From: JACRBT01 sp964474285 | GTDB taxonomy: Bacteria; Chloroflexota; Dehalococcoidia; Tepidiformales; Tepidiformaceae | Direction: 5' to 3' | Length of the DNA stretch: 52,086 nucleotides | Assembly: GCA_964474285.1 (NCBI GenBank) | Contig: CAYYSD010000007.1 | Span: 1 to 52,086 of the forward strand | Shown here: positions 32,293 through 42,900 of the stretch, piece by piece | Layout of the letters: every line of letters begins with the position of its first letter | How positions within the stretch are numbered: the first letter of the stretch is position 1 | Translations under genes and position numbers: made by a program | The notes under the pieces: model-generated | What the model saw: only the letters and a program-made list of their open reading frames with translations | Told to the model about the DNA's origin: nothing | The model's database searches: none

Positions 32293-32712
32293 TCAGCAGG
32301 TGGGTTCGTTGGGGCGGGCGGAGGAGAGGCGATCGCGGAGGACGATGCCGCCGAACAGCCCGGCGCCGACGGCGAGACCGAGGCCGGCTCCGCTGGCGGT
32401 CATCGCCAGGACGGGCACCGGGCAGGTCCCGGCTACGGCCCATCCCGCGCCGAACATGGCGGCGCCCAGGACATTGCTGCGCGACACGGGGGCCCGGACG
32501 AGGGCGAGATCGCCGCCCAACGGGGTGTGCCATTGCCGGCGGTTGAGCCACCAGAGGATGGGGGCCGCAGTGCCGATGGCGCAGGCCATGAGCAGAAAGA
32601 CGTCGAACTCCTGGAGCCGGAGCATGCGGTGGATGACTTCGTAGTCACTGAGGCGGGCAGCCGAGATGAGAAAGCCGAAGGCGCCGCCGACGAGGAACGA
32701 GACCCGGTTCAC
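32293..32712 (-). CDS. YeeE/YedE family protein, second half (DUF6691-like)
   Basis: A 139-aa membrane protein forming the second half of a split YeeE/YedE (TsuA-like) transporter, implicated in uptake of thiosulfate or other sulfur compounds. About four membrane helices are seen, with the family motif GAGWAVAGTCPVPVLAM (conserved Cys). The GTG start at 32712 overlaps the stop of the first half by four bases (GTGA), so both halves are made together. Confidence 0.88.
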   Translation of the reverse strand: MNRVSFLVGGAFGFLISAARLSDYEVIHRMLRLQEFDVFLLMACAIGTAAPILWWLNRRQWHTPLGGDLALVRAPVSRSNVLGAAMFGAGWAVAGTCPVPVLAMTASGAGLGLAVGAGLFGGIVLRDRLSSARPNEPTC

Positions 32713-33218
32713 AGGGCGCCTCCCGTCAGGAGATGGAGGGCGAACGTGACGCCGACGGCGGTGGCCATGAACGTGGCTGTCGCGGCCCAGCTCGCCGCCG
32801 ACAGCGACGACGTGCCACGTATGCCGTGTCCGGAGGTGCAGCCACCGGCCCAGCGTGCGCCGTAGCCCATGATGAAGCCAGCGCCGATGAGCAACGGGAT
32901 GAGCGCGAGGAGCGGCACCTTGTCGCCGAGCGTCCCGTAGTCGAGGTTGGGGTTGATGCCGTCGCCGAGGAGCGCGGCCCCCACGGCCCCCGCGAAGAGG
33001 CCACCGAAGAACCAGACGCGCCATATTTCGAAGGGTTTGCCCCGCACAAAGCGGAATGTTTCAAGGTAGGCAGTCGTCGCGCCCAGCGGACGATTCACGA
33101 GCGCGTAAAGCGCCACCACGCAAAGCCCAATGGCCGGGCCTGCGATGAACCACGGCAGCCTGTCCGGCAAGATCTCCAACGAATTCCTCCACACGGTTCC
33201 CACGTCCGCTTCGTCCAC
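32709..33218 (-). CDS. YeeE/YedE family protein, first half
   Basis: A 169-aa membrane protein with about four helices and the YeeE/YedE motif YGARWAGGCTSGHGIRGTSS, in which the Cys is thought to relay sulfur through the channel. It pairs with the downstream 139-aa half; in E. coli both halves are one chain. The start is GTG 33218; an in-frame GTG at about 33197 is also possible. No rhodanese or sulfur-carrier gene is adjacent, so the substrate is open. Confidence 0.88.
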   Translation of the reverse strand: MDEADVGTVWRNSLEILPDRLPWFIAGPAIGLCVVALYALVNRPLGATTAYLETFRFVRGKPFEIWRVWFFGGLFAGAVGAALLGDGINPNLDYGTLGDKVPLLALIPLLIGAGFIMGYGARWAGGCTSGHGIRGTSSLSAASWAATATFMATAVGVTFALHLLTGGAL

Positions 33219-33302
33219 CGATCATACGCCCGTCTGTCGTGCGGGGCAGCTTTCCGCAGATTCAACGCTAAGGTTCCGGCGTGACGGATCGATGAATAAG
33301 GG

Positions 33303-33761
33303 GTGGATGACGATTTGTACCGGATTCTCCAGGTTCACGAAGCGGCGGAGCCTGAAGTGGTGACCGCGGCCTATCGAGCACTTTCCCGCAAGTACCACCC
33401 CGACATCAACCCTTCGCCTGAAGCCGCAGAACGCCAGAAGCTCATCAACATGGCGTTCGGGGTGTTGAGCGACTCCGGGCAGCGGGCGCGCTACGACCGC
33501 TCGATCGGGCGCGTGGACGGCGTCGAGATGCGGGCGCGACCCTCAGACGACTGGCGTTGGAACGACGGGCGGCGCTATGTGCACAACTCGTCCGTCAGCG
33601 ACCTGATGAGCGGGGGAACCATGCATGCGTATGCGGACGGCAGCACGTTCACCGAATGCGGGTGGGACGCCCGCGGCTGGCGAAAGGTTCAGTCGGAAGA
33701 GGAATTCTGGGCGGCGCGGCCGTGCCCCGGATGCGTGCGCCAGCAGCGCAAAGCGAGCTGA
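33303..33761 (+). CDS. Short J-domain protein
   Basis: A 152-aa DnaJ-type co-chaperone with an N-terminal J domain (residues 4-66) containing the Hsp70-stimulating HPD motif (His32-Pro-Asp34 in SRKYHPDINPSPEAA). There is no Gly/Phe region, zinc finger or substrate-binding domain. The other 80 residues (RWNDGRRYVHNSSVSDL; CPGC near the end) are not recognised. A specialised J protein that would send a particular client to DnaK. The GTG start follows AAGGGG very closely, so initiation may be weak or near leaderless. Confidence 0.85.
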   Translation: MDDDLYRILQVHEAAEPEVVTAAYRALSRKYHPDINPSPEAAERQKLINMAFGVLSDSGQRARYDRSIGRVDGVEMRARPSDDWRWNDGRRYVHNSSVSDLMSGGTMHAYADGSTFTECGWDARGWRKVQSEEEFWAARPCPGCVRQQRKAS

Positions 33762-33885
33762 CACGAACGGAGGCTCCGCAACCTTACGCAGGGGCGGGCA
33801 CCGGACTTCAACAGTTTGGCCACCGCCGGCGCCTGAATACACGCTCACGCTAGCGGCTTTCCGCCCGACAGATAAGGTGAATCCC

Positions 33886-33900
33886 CTACGGATGCCGTAG
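33886..33900. promoter_or_regulatory. Small hairpin in the gap before the giant kinase gene
   Basis: CTACGG (33886-33891), loop ATG, CCGTAG (33895-33900). It is followed by ATACGTTT. It could be a weak terminator for the J-domain gene or an operator. The rest of the 223-base gap shows a TAAGCT box (33912-33917) and nothing else I can name. Confidence 0.3.
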
Positions 33901-33984
33901 ATACGTTTCCCTAAGCTAGGTGTGGCCGATGGAAACACCGGTCAGTGAGGGGCCCAAGGTGGAGACAGCCGGTCTCCGCTGGCG

Positions 33985-36900
33985 GTGGAAGGGATCGGTC
34001 ACAACGTGCTGGTGCGGTTTGTGGGTTTGGGGGAATCGACACAGGCGCGGCTTCGATCCCTGCTACCCGTGGGCACCGTTGAGGCCGAGGCTGGCGTGCC
34101 GGCAGGGCCGCAGGCGCCGAACAGCATGGTGTTCGTCGGGAGCACGAACAGGCCGGGCCCCGGGCAGGTACACAACGCAGCGGGGAGCTCGTCCCGGCTG
34201 ATCGCGGTGCTGGACCACGAAACGCCTGAGACGTGCCGTGATGCGCTGGTGGCCGGGGCGGAGGACTGGCTCTCGCTGGATTGGGACGACGCGATCCTCG
34301 CGCTTCGGATGGAACTGCTGGGAACGCGGGGGACAGCCCCGGCGGCGCCGGTTTCGACCCCCAACCGGATGCATGTGCTCTCTACACAAACCGCCGGCGA
34401 TGGGCTCGTGCTGCGGAGCGTGTGCCGAGCGTTGGACGCGGAACAAGGCTTCCTGGCCGAAGTATCGGACGCCGGGACGGACGGGCCAGCCATCCGGATC
34501 ATGGAGAACCTGGGGTGGGTCCGGAATCATGAAGCAGTCGAGGGCTATTCGCGGTACCACGCCGAATTCCCCCTGCCGGCCGAGTGGCGGGACCGGCTGG
34601 CCACCGGCGAAGCCGTGACGGCGACGTGGAACGCGGGCGGCCAGGATTCGCAATGCCGGTCCACGCTGCTGCTGCCGATCATTGTGGAACGCCACCTCCA
34701 GGGCGTGCTCTGTTTCACGGATCGGCGTGTGACGCGCGAGTGGCGGGAAGAGCACCGGCGGCTGGCCCGGACGGTGGCAGCGTCTGTCGCGACAGTGCTG
34801 CAGCAGGAAGCGCTGAAGGCGGCCGCGCGGCAAAGTCACGAGGATTATCACGAGCTTTTCCTGAACGCGAACGACATCGTCTACACGCACGATCTCACGG
34901 GTCGTTTCACTTCGGTGAACCGTGCCGGGCAGATCCTCTTCGGCTATACGGCAGACGAGTTTTCGCGCATGAGCATCGAAGACATCGTGGCACCTTCGGA
35001 CCTTTCGCGGGTGCGCAAGATGATCGCGACGAAGCTAGGCAGCGGCGAGGTGCGCACCACATACCGCGTGCTTTGCCGTGCGCGTGACGGGCGCGAACTC
35101 CAGGTGGAGACCAGCACGCGGGTGTTGACGCGCGACGGAAAACAGGTGGGCATCCACGGCATCGCCCGGGACATCACCGAGCGAGTGGAAGCGGAGCGCC
35201 AGCTCGCCTGGCACGCGGCCACGGTGGCGGAATCGCCCTATGCGATCGTCGGGCGCGATATCAACGGCGTGATTGTGAGCTGGAACAAGGCCGCGCAGGA
35301 CCTCTACGGATACACAGCCGAAGAGGCCATCGGAACGACGGGCGACTACCTGATTCCTCCGGGAGAGCCGCTCGGGAACATCCCGGCCGCAATCATGGAA
35401 TCCAGCCGCGCGGGCGAGCCAACCAGCGGGGAGTTCCGGCGGAAGACGAAGGCGGGCGACATCATCACCGTCTCGCTCTCGATTTCGGCGGTGCACGACG
35501 CACAGGGCAACGTCATCGGGGGTGCGGGCATCTCCCGGGACATTACGGCGGAAAGGAAGGCAGCAGAGGAGATTGCGCGGCTGGCGGCCATCATCGAATC
35601 ATCCCACGGTGCCATCGTGAGCCGCGACCGCGCGGGGCGCATCGTGAGCTGGAACGGCGGGGCCGCGCGCCTCTACGGGTATTCAGCCGATGAAGTGATG
35701 GGGCGGACGATGGAGTTCCTCGAGCCCGAAGGCACGCGGGGAGAGATGGAGCGCATCCACCAGATTCTGCTGGCGGGGGGGCGGCTCGAAGACCACGAAA
35801 CCGTTCGGATAACGCGCGATGGCCGGCTCCTGGACGTGACGTTGTCGCTTTTCCCGGTGCGCGATGAGACGGGCGAGATTCGCTCGGTCGCCGGGATTGA
35901 CCGGGATGTGACGGAGCAGAAGCGGATTCAGTCGGCGTTGGCAGAGAGCGAAGAGCGGTACCGGCTGGTAGCGCTGGCAGCGAATGAAGTGGTCTGGGAT
36001 TGGGACCTCAAGCAGAAGCAAGTGCAGTGGAGCGAATCGATCGCTGAAGTGTTGGGCTTCCCGCTCCAGGAAGTCCCCACGCGTGAAGACTGGTGGCCAG
36101 AACAGATTCACCCGGACGACCAGGACCGCATCCGAACCGCCCTGCAAGAAGCGGTGAAGGGCGCAGAGACCCAGATCACGTTCGAGTACCGGCTGCGCCG
36201 TCAAGACGGCAGCTATGCCTGTGTTCGCGACCGCTGCTGCCTTGTGCGCGACGCCCGCGGCTACGTGACGCGGATGGTTGGCGCGATCCTCGACATTACG
36301 GAGCAACGCGAGGCCGAGGCCGCCCGGCGCGAAAGCGAGACGACGTTTCGGGAGATGTTCGCGGCGAGCCCGCAGCCGACGTATGTCTGCGGTGAGGACT
36401 CCGGCAGGCTTCTCGAGGTAAACGCCGCGATGGTCGACCAATTCGGGTTCGACCGTGAAGAGCTCCTGGCGATGTCCGAACGCGACCTATGCCGCGGGAG
36501 CGAACACGAGCGGATGCGCATCGCGATTATGGTCGCGGCGGACAGCGGGAAGGAGATCGGACCCTGGCGATACCAGCGCAGCGACGGTTCTGAGCTCTGG
36601 CTGGACATCCGTTCACACCGGATGACGTTTCACGGAGTGCCGGCGCGCCTGGTGATCACGACGGACGTGACCGAACGAAGAGCGGCAGAGGAACGGCTGC
36701 GCCATCGCCTCCAGGATACGCAGGCGCTGTATAACTTCCGGGAGGCGCTGCAATCAGCTTCCTCGGAAGAGGAGATGATCTCGGCCGGCCTGAAGGCGAT
36801 CCAGGCGGTGTGCCATGCCGATCGCGCCTCGTTGCGAATGAGGACATCGGCCTCCCAACTGATGTTCAAAGGAGCCATCGGGCTCTCCGAATGGTACCAG

Positions 36901-39870
36901 CGCTTCATCGAAGGCCACCCACCACTGGTCGGGGAAAAGGAGCCGATCCCGCCGCTCAGGATCGATGACGTGGAAGCGTGGCACGAGATTCCGTGGCTCC
37001 GGGATGCGTTCCTTGAAGAAGGGTTGCGAGCTGTGGCGAGCTTCCCGATGTCGATTGGCAGCCGGTCCCTGGCGCAGATGGCCGTCTACCGCAACACGCC
37101 CGTGGCGTTCACGCGTGAGGAGACGGCGCTGGGAGAGTCAATCGCCTCGACCATGGCCTACGCGATCGAGCAACGGCGAGTAGAGGATGCGCTACGAGAG
37201 AGCGAAAACCGGTTCCGGGCAGTGGCCGAATCGATGGCCAGCCTCGTCTGGGTTGCTGCACCAGCGGATGATCGACTGATCTTCATCAACCGCGCCGTCC
37301 AGGAATTCGCCGGCTTCGAACCGACGGACGACATGGCCGAACAATCGTTGCTACGGCTCGTGTACGAAGACGATTGGGCGTGGCTGGCCGAGCAACGCAG
37401 GCGTCGCGCCGCCGGCGAAGACGTGCCGACCCGCTTCGAGCTCCGCGCGACGAATGCGCACGGGGAGCTGCGCACGCTCGATGTGAGCGTGGCAAGCATC
37501 ACGCTGGCAGGCGAGGCGGCCGTGCTCTGTACGGCGCTCGATATCACCCAACGAAAGAATGCCGAGCTGGAGGTGCGGCAGAGCGAGGAGCGCTTCCGGA
37601 CACTGATGCGAGACCTGGATGTCGGCGTGCTCATCTATGGGCCCCATGGCGAAGTGACGGCCGCCAACCAGGCCGCGACAAGCCTGTTGGGATTCACCGA
37701 AGCCGAACTCACGGGGCAATCGCGGCGAGAACGCAATATGCGCTTCGTGAAGGAAGACGGCTCGGAATTTCCCGAGGCTGAGCGACCGCTAACGATGGCG
37801 ATTACCTCGCGGGTCCCGGTGCGTGGTGTGGTGATGGGCGTAACGCGGCCGAACCAGCCAACGCTCTGGTTGCTGGTCTCGACCGAGCCGGAGCTCGACG
37901 CGGCGGGCGAAGTGTCCCAGGTGGTGGCTACGTTCGTGGATATCACCGAGCGCAAGAAGATGGATGAGGCGCTGCGCCTCTCCGAAGCGAACTATCGTGC
38001 GGTGGTGGAAGGCACGACGGACGCGATCTTCGCGCTGGATCGCGGGGCGGACGGGCAGTTCCGCGGGTCGTTCGTGAACAAGCGGTTCACCGAAATGACA
38101 TCGATGACCCCTGAATGGATCATGGGGAAAACGGCAGCAGAGATGATGCCGGCGCAATATGCGCCGCAGGCCGTGGCACGGTATGAAGAGGCGGTCCGCG
38201 CCGGGAAGCCGATCGAATACGAGGAGTCTTTCGAGCACAAGGGGCGCCACTACGATCTCATCACAAGCCTGACACCGCTGCTGAATGACGCCGGGGAGTG
38301 TTACCGGATCGTTGGCACGAGCCGCGATGTGACGGAGCGGATGGCGGCACGCGCCGCGGCTTCCATCGCCGAGGCACGGTTGAACGCGGTGGTGGAAAGC
38401 GCGCCGATCGTCCTGTGGGCGGTGAACCAGAAGGGCGAGCTGACGTTGCTCAAGGGGCGCGGTATACCGCGCCTCCAGAAGCCGCGTACGCGCATCGGCC
38501 AGAACATGATGGGCAATTGGCCCGACAACCCGATCATCACGGACAACATCCGGCGGGGCCTTGCAGGGGAGGCGTTTTCCGAGATCGTGCATGTCGGCGA
38601 TGTCGTCCTGGATACGCACGTCACCCCGCAGCGGAACGCCGATGGGGAAGTCACCGGCGTGATCGGCGTCTCGGTGGACGTGACCGAGCGGCGCCGCGCG
38701 GAAGAGGCGCTCTCACAGGCCCAGAAGCTGGAGAGCCTCGGCATGCTTGCCGGGGGAATCGCCCACGACTTCAACAACCTGCTGGTCGGCATTCTCGGAA
38801 ACGCGGGGCTCGTGCAGGCCGAGCTCACGCCCGGTTCGAATGCCAGTGAGATCGTCCACGAAATCGAACTCGCAGGGCAGCGCGCGGCCGACCTCGCGCG
38901 GCAGATGCTCGCCTATTCGGGACGGGGCAGGTTCGTGATTGAACGGGTGGATGTGAACCAACTGGTCCAGGAGATGGGAAACCTGTTGCGTGTCAGTATC
39001 AACAAGTCGGCCGTGCTGGCGTACGACTTCGCGGCCGGCCTTCCTTCGGTGGAGGCGGATGCGACGCAGCTGCGCCAGGTGGTCATGAACCTGGTGGTGA
39101 ACGCATCGGACGCAATCGGAGACAGCGGCGGCGTCATCACGCTCTCCACGCGAGCCGTACATGCGAACCGCCAGCTGCTTTCGGAGACATTCCTTTCCGC
39201 GGAGCTGGACGAGGGGGACTACGTCCAGATCGAGGTCATCGACTCGGGCCCGGGCATGGACGCAGAGACACGGGCGCGCATCTTCGACCCGTTCTTCACC
39301 ACGAAGTTCACGGGACGGGGGCTCGGGTTGGCGGCGGTGCTGGGCATCGTGCGGGGGCACAAGGGCGCAATTCGGGTGGAGAGCGAACCCGGGTTGGGCA
39401 CGAAATTCACTCTTCTTCTCCCGGCGAAGTCATCACCGGTGGTCGTTCGGCCGCCGCTGCCCCCGGTTTCGAACTGGGTTTCGAAGGGGACGATCCTTAT
39501 CGTCGACGACGAAGAGACGGTGCGCCAGGTGACATCACGGGCGGTGCGGCTGTTCGGCTTCGAAGCATTGATGGCGACGGACGGCGAAGAGGGCGTCGAA
39601 TTGTTCCGGCAGCACAAGGACGAGATCGTCTGCACGGTGCTGGACCTGACCATGCCGCGCATGGGCGGCGCGGAGGCGTTCAAACGCATGCACGAGATCG
39701 ACCCGGATGCGCGCATCATCGTGACGAGCGGATACAGCGAGAACGAAACGATGGAACGGTTTGGCGCCAAGGGGCAGGCGATCTTCATGCAGAAGCCGTT
39801 CGAAGTGGGCACGCTGCGTGAAGCGATCCGGAGAATCATCGACGGCTCGACGGGCGACGGGGGCAGGTAG
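33985..39870 (+). CDS. Very large multi-PAS/GAF hybrid histidine kinase with C-terminal receiver
   Basis: A 1961-aa soluble sensor kinase. In order: a degenerate receiver-like N-terminus (about 1-105), GAF (about 130-280), five PAS domains beginning near 285, 409, 531, 651 and 781, a second GAF near 911, four more PAS near 1071, 1196, 1331 and 1461, then the kinase core. The phosphorylated His is His1594 (GGIAHDFNNLLVGILGNAG). ATPase motifs are NLVVNASDAIG, DSGPGMDAE and GRGLGLAAVLGIVRGH. The receiver (about 1836-1955) has VDDEE and Asp1887 (VLDLTMPRMGG), with Lys in MQKPF. There are no membrane helices, so it senses cytoplasmic cues such as redox state, oxygen or light; no heme- or flavin-binding cysteine signature was identified. 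The start is GTG 33985; no RBS is clear. The final output protein is not encoded next door. Confidence 0.93.
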   Translation: MEGIGHNVLVRFVGLGESTQARLRSLLPVGTVEAEAGVPAGPQAPNSMVFVGSTNRPGPGQVHNAAGSSSRLIAVLDHETPETCRDALVAGAEDWLSLDWDDAILALRMELLGTRGTAPAAPVSTPNRMHVLSTQTAGDGLVLRSVCRALDAEQGFLAEVSDAGTDGPAIRIMENLGWVRNHEAVEGYSRYHAEFPLPAEWRDRLATGEAVTATWNAGGQDSQCRSTLLLPIIVERHLQGVLCFTDRRVTREWREEHRRLARTVAASVATVLQQEALKAAARQSHEDYHELFLNANDIVYTHDLTGRFTSVNRAGQILFGYTADEFSRMSIEDIVAPSDLSRVRKMIATKLGSGEVRTTYRVLCRARDGRELQVETSTRVLTRDGKQVGIHGIARDITERVEAERQLAWHAATVAESPYAIVGRDINGVIVSWNKAAQDLYGYTAEEAIGTTGDYLIPPGEPLGNIPAAIMESSRAGEPTSGEFRRKTKAGDIITVSLSISAVHDAQGNVIGGAGISRDITAERKAAEEIARLAAIIESSHGAIVSRDRAGRIVSWNGGAARLYGYSADEVMGRTMEFLEPEGTRGEMERIHQILLAGGRLEDHETVRITRDGRLLDVTLSLFPVRDETGEIRSVAGIDRDVTEQKRIQSALAESEERYRLVALAANEVVWDWDLKQKQVQWSESIAEVLGFPLQEVPTREDWWPEQIHPDDQDRIRTALQEAVKGAETQITFEYRLRRQDGSYACVRDRCCLVRDARGYVTRMVGAILDITEQREAEAARRESETTFREMFAASPQPTYVCGEDSGRLLEVNAAMVDQFGFDREELLAMSERDLCRGSEHERMRIAIMVAADSGKEIGPWRYQRSDGSELWLDIRSHRMTFHGVPARLVITTDVTERRAAEERLRHRLQDTQALYNFREALQSASSEEEMISAGLKAIQAVCHADRASLRMRTSASQLMFKGAIGLSEWYQRFIEGHPPLVGEKEPIPPLRIDDVEAWHEIPWLRDAFLEEGLRAVASFPMSIGSRSLAQMAVYRNTPVAFTREETALGESIASTMAYAIEQRRVEDALRESENRFRAVAESMASLVWVAAPADDRLIFINRAVQEFAGFEPTDDMAEQSLLRLVYEDDWAWLAEQRRRRAAGEDVPTRFELRATNAHGELRTLDVSVASITLAGEAAVLCTALDITQRKNAELEVRQSEERFRTLMRDLDVGVLIYGPHGEVTAANQAATSLLGFTEAELTGQSRRERNMRFVKEDGSEFPEAERPLTMAITSRVPVRGVVMGVTRPNQPTLWLLVSTEPELDAAGEVSQVVATFVDITERKKMDEALRLSEANYRAVVEGTTDAIFALDRGADGQFRGSFVNKRFTEMTSMTPEWIMGKTAAEMMPAQYAPQAVARYEEAVRAGKPIEYEESFEHKGRHYDLITSLTPLLNDAGECYRIVGTSRDVTERMAARAAASIAEARLNAVVESAPIVLWAVNQKGELTLLKGRGIPRLQKPRTRIGQNMMGNWPDNPIITDNIRRGLAGEAFSEIVHVGDVVLDTHVTPQRNADGEVTGVIGVSVDVTERRRAEEALSQAQKLESLGMLAGGIAHDFNNLLVGILGNAGLVQAELTPGSNASEIVHEIELAGQRAADLARQMLAYSGRGRFVIERVDVNQLVQEMGNLLRVSINKSAVLAYDFAAGLPSVEADATQLRQVVMNLVVNASDAIGDSGGVITLSTRAVHANRQLLSETFLSAELDEGDYVQIEVIDSGPGMDAETRARIFDPFFTTKFTGRGLGLAAVLGIVRGHKGAIRVESEPGLGTKFTLLLPAKSSPVVVRPPLPPVSNWVSKGTILIVDDEETVRQVTSRAVRLFGFEALMATDGEEGVELFRQHKDEIVCTVLDLTMPRMGGAEAFKRMHEIDPDARIIVTSGYSENETMERFGAKGQAIFMQKPFEVGTLREAIRRIIDGSTGDGGR

Positions 39871-39985
39871 CCGCGGACCCGGCCAGTCCTTCCCTTTGGG
39901 CCACGGCGCTCCGTCGCATGACTCCCATCGTCTGCTGGCCCGAACAGCGCTCGCGGTATGGGTTAGCTCGCCGGCGTCGCGAGGA

Positions 39986-42900
39986 TCAGCGAATGACGAA
40001 GTACGAAGCGGATGGGTGATAGGTGACGATGGCGCTGGTGCTTTGTTCCGGGTGCCACTGAAACGTCTCACCAAGTTCGACACCGATGCGGGCGGGATTG
40101 AGAAGGGCTGCGATGCCGGCCTGCTCTTCAAGGTCCGGGCAGGCGGGATAGCCGAAGGAGAAGCGGCTGCCCTGGTATCCCTGCGCGAACAACTGGCGCA
40201 TCGTTGGCGCATCGGCGGCGGCGATACCGAGCTCTTCGCGGATGCGCCGATGCCAGAACTCCGCGAGGCCCTCGGCCGTTTCGACGGCGAGACCATGAAA
40301 GTGCAGATACTCCCGGTAGTCATTGGCCGCGAAGAGTTCCTGCGCGAACTCAGTGGCACGCGGGCCGACGGTCACGAGGGAGAACGCGACGACATCGTAG
40401 ACAGGCGGCGAGCCGTCGCCCGGGGCGGCGCGAAAGTAGTCGGCGATGCAGAGGCGCTTTCCATCCGGCTGCCTGGGGAAGCGGAAGCGCACAGGATTCC
40501 CTTCGGGCTTACCTTCGCGCATGTCCGGCCAGACGAGCAGATCGTTCTTTTCGGCGAGGCAGGGGAAGTAGCCGTAGACGACCTGCGGGACGAGCAGGTG
40601 CTCCGTGATGACGCGATCCTGCCAGCGTCGGAACACGGGGCGGACTTCCTCTTCGACGAAGGCCGCGTATTCGGTATCGCTGCGTTGGCCCTTCTGGTAC
40701 TGCCATTGGCCGCGGAAAAGCGCAACCTCGTTCACGAACGGGAAGACTTCGCGGAGGGGAATGCCCCTGACCACGCGGCTCCCCCAGAAGGGCGGGACCG
40801 GGACTGGCGGTGGCGCTTGACGGCGGACATCGGAGACCGCGTAGTCGCGATCCGTGGGACCTGTGGAAGTGCCCGGAGGTGGCGTTACCGCGCGCACCGC
40901 GTCGTACCCCGTGTCGCCATCACCGGTGCGCACCACCTGGCCTCCGCGTGTGAGGACCGGGATGGGCTGACCCGCCTTGATCGCGTGCATGACGGTGTCC
41001 ATGGTAGCGAGGCCCTCGAAGGCGTCCTGGCAGTAGAAGACGCTGCCGCGATAGATGTCGCGCAAATCCTGTTCGACGTACTTCCGTGTGAGGGCGGCAC
41101 CGCCGAGAAGGACCGGGTAGCCGAACAACTCTCGCGAGTTGAGCTCCTCGAGGTCTTCGCGCATGACGACGGTGCTCTTCACCAGGAGGCCGCTGAGGCC
41201 GATGGCGTCGGCGGAGACCTCCTGTGCCTTCTCGATGACGTGGGCGATCGGCTGTTTTATGCCGATGTTGTGCACGGTGTAGCCATTGTTCGTGAGGATG
41301 ATGTCCACCAGGTTCTTGCCGATGTCGTGGACATCGCCGCGGACCGTCGCGAGCACGATGGTTCCCTTGCCCGCGCCTTCGACGCGCTCCATGTGGGGCT
41401 CGAGATAGGCGACGGCTGTCTTCATGGTCTCGGCGCTCTGGAGGACGAAGGGGAGCTGCATTTTGCCGGCGCCAAAGAGGTCTCCCACTTCACGCATGCC
41501 TTCGAGCAGCTGGTTGTTGATGATTGAGAGCGCGTCATAGCGGGTGAGGGCTTCTTCGAGGTCCGCCTCGATGCCGCGGCGGTCGCCGTCGATGATGCGC
41601 TGCGAAAGGCGCTGCTCGACTGGAAGGAGGGTGCGATCGGCCTTGGCCGCCTTCTGGGTGTCTTCGCCTTCGAACAACGAAATGAAATGGTGGAGCGGGT
41701 CGTATCCACCTTCGCCATCCGCATTGGCGGGGCGCCGACGGTCGTAGATGAGGTCGCGCGCAGTCTCGAGTTGCTCCTGTGGAATCCGGTTTAGCGGAAG
41801 AATCTGGCGGGCGTTCACGATCGCGGCGTCGAGACCGTTCTCGATCGCTTCGTGGAGGAACACGGAGTTGAGCACCCGCCGGGCCGCAGGCTTCAGGCCG
41901 AACGAGCAGTTGGAGACGCCCAGGATGGTGTGGACGCCCGGCATTTCGGCTTTGATCTGGCGAATGGCGTTGAAGGTCTCGATGGCATCACCCCGGAGAT
42001 CCTCCTGGCCGCCCGATAGCGGGAAGGTGAGGCAATCGAATACCAGGTCCCCGGGCTCCATGCCGAACCGGTTCACGGCGATGTCGTAGATACGGCGAGC
42101 GACACGGACCTTCCATTCGGTGGTCCGCGCCTGGCCCTCTTCGTCGATGGTGAGGGCGACAGCAGCGGCGCCGTGGCGCTTGATGAGGGGGAGCACGCGC
42201 GTGATTTTGCGTTCGCCATCTTCGAGGTTGATCGAGTTGATGATGGCCTTACCGCCGTAGAGCTTGAGCGCGGTTTCGATCACGGGCGGCTCGGTGGAAT
42301 CGAACATGAGCGGGAGCGTGGACTGCGTGCGCAGAGCCGTGGCGACCTCGCGCATATCCGGCACCCCGTCCCGTCCGACGTAGTCCACCATGACGTCGAG
42401 AACGTGGGCGCCTTCGGCCGTCTGTTCGCGTGCGAGGGCCACGATGCCGTCGAGGTCCTGCGCGAGGAGCAGGTCGCGGAAGGCACGCGAGCCGGTGGCA
42501 TTGATCCGTTCGCCGACCACCAGGAACGAGGTGTCCTGCTTGAAGGGGACGGTCGTGTAGAGCGAAGAGCAGGACCCGGCCTCCCCGTGGGGGTCGTTCG
42601 CGAGCCAGGGGGCAGGACGCGTGCGTTCGCGGCCGGCAGCCCGGGCCGCAGCAGCGAGCATTTCGGGCGTGGTGCCGCAGCATCCGCCGACGATGGCGGT
42701 GCCGAATTCGTGGACGAAGATCCGCTGATAGCGCGCGAACTCCTCGGGGGTGAGGCGATAACACGCCTGCCCATCGATGAGTTCCGGGAGGCCGGCGTTG
42801 GGCGCGACGAAGACGGGGCGGCGGGAGTTCGAAGCCAGGTAGCGGACGTGCTCCACCATCTGCTCGGGTCCGGTCGCGCAATTGATTCCGAGGATGTCGA

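Noticed and set aside
33929..34201. An ATG at 33929 as start of the giant kinase
   Set aside because: It is in a different frame from the kinase and its frame stops early.
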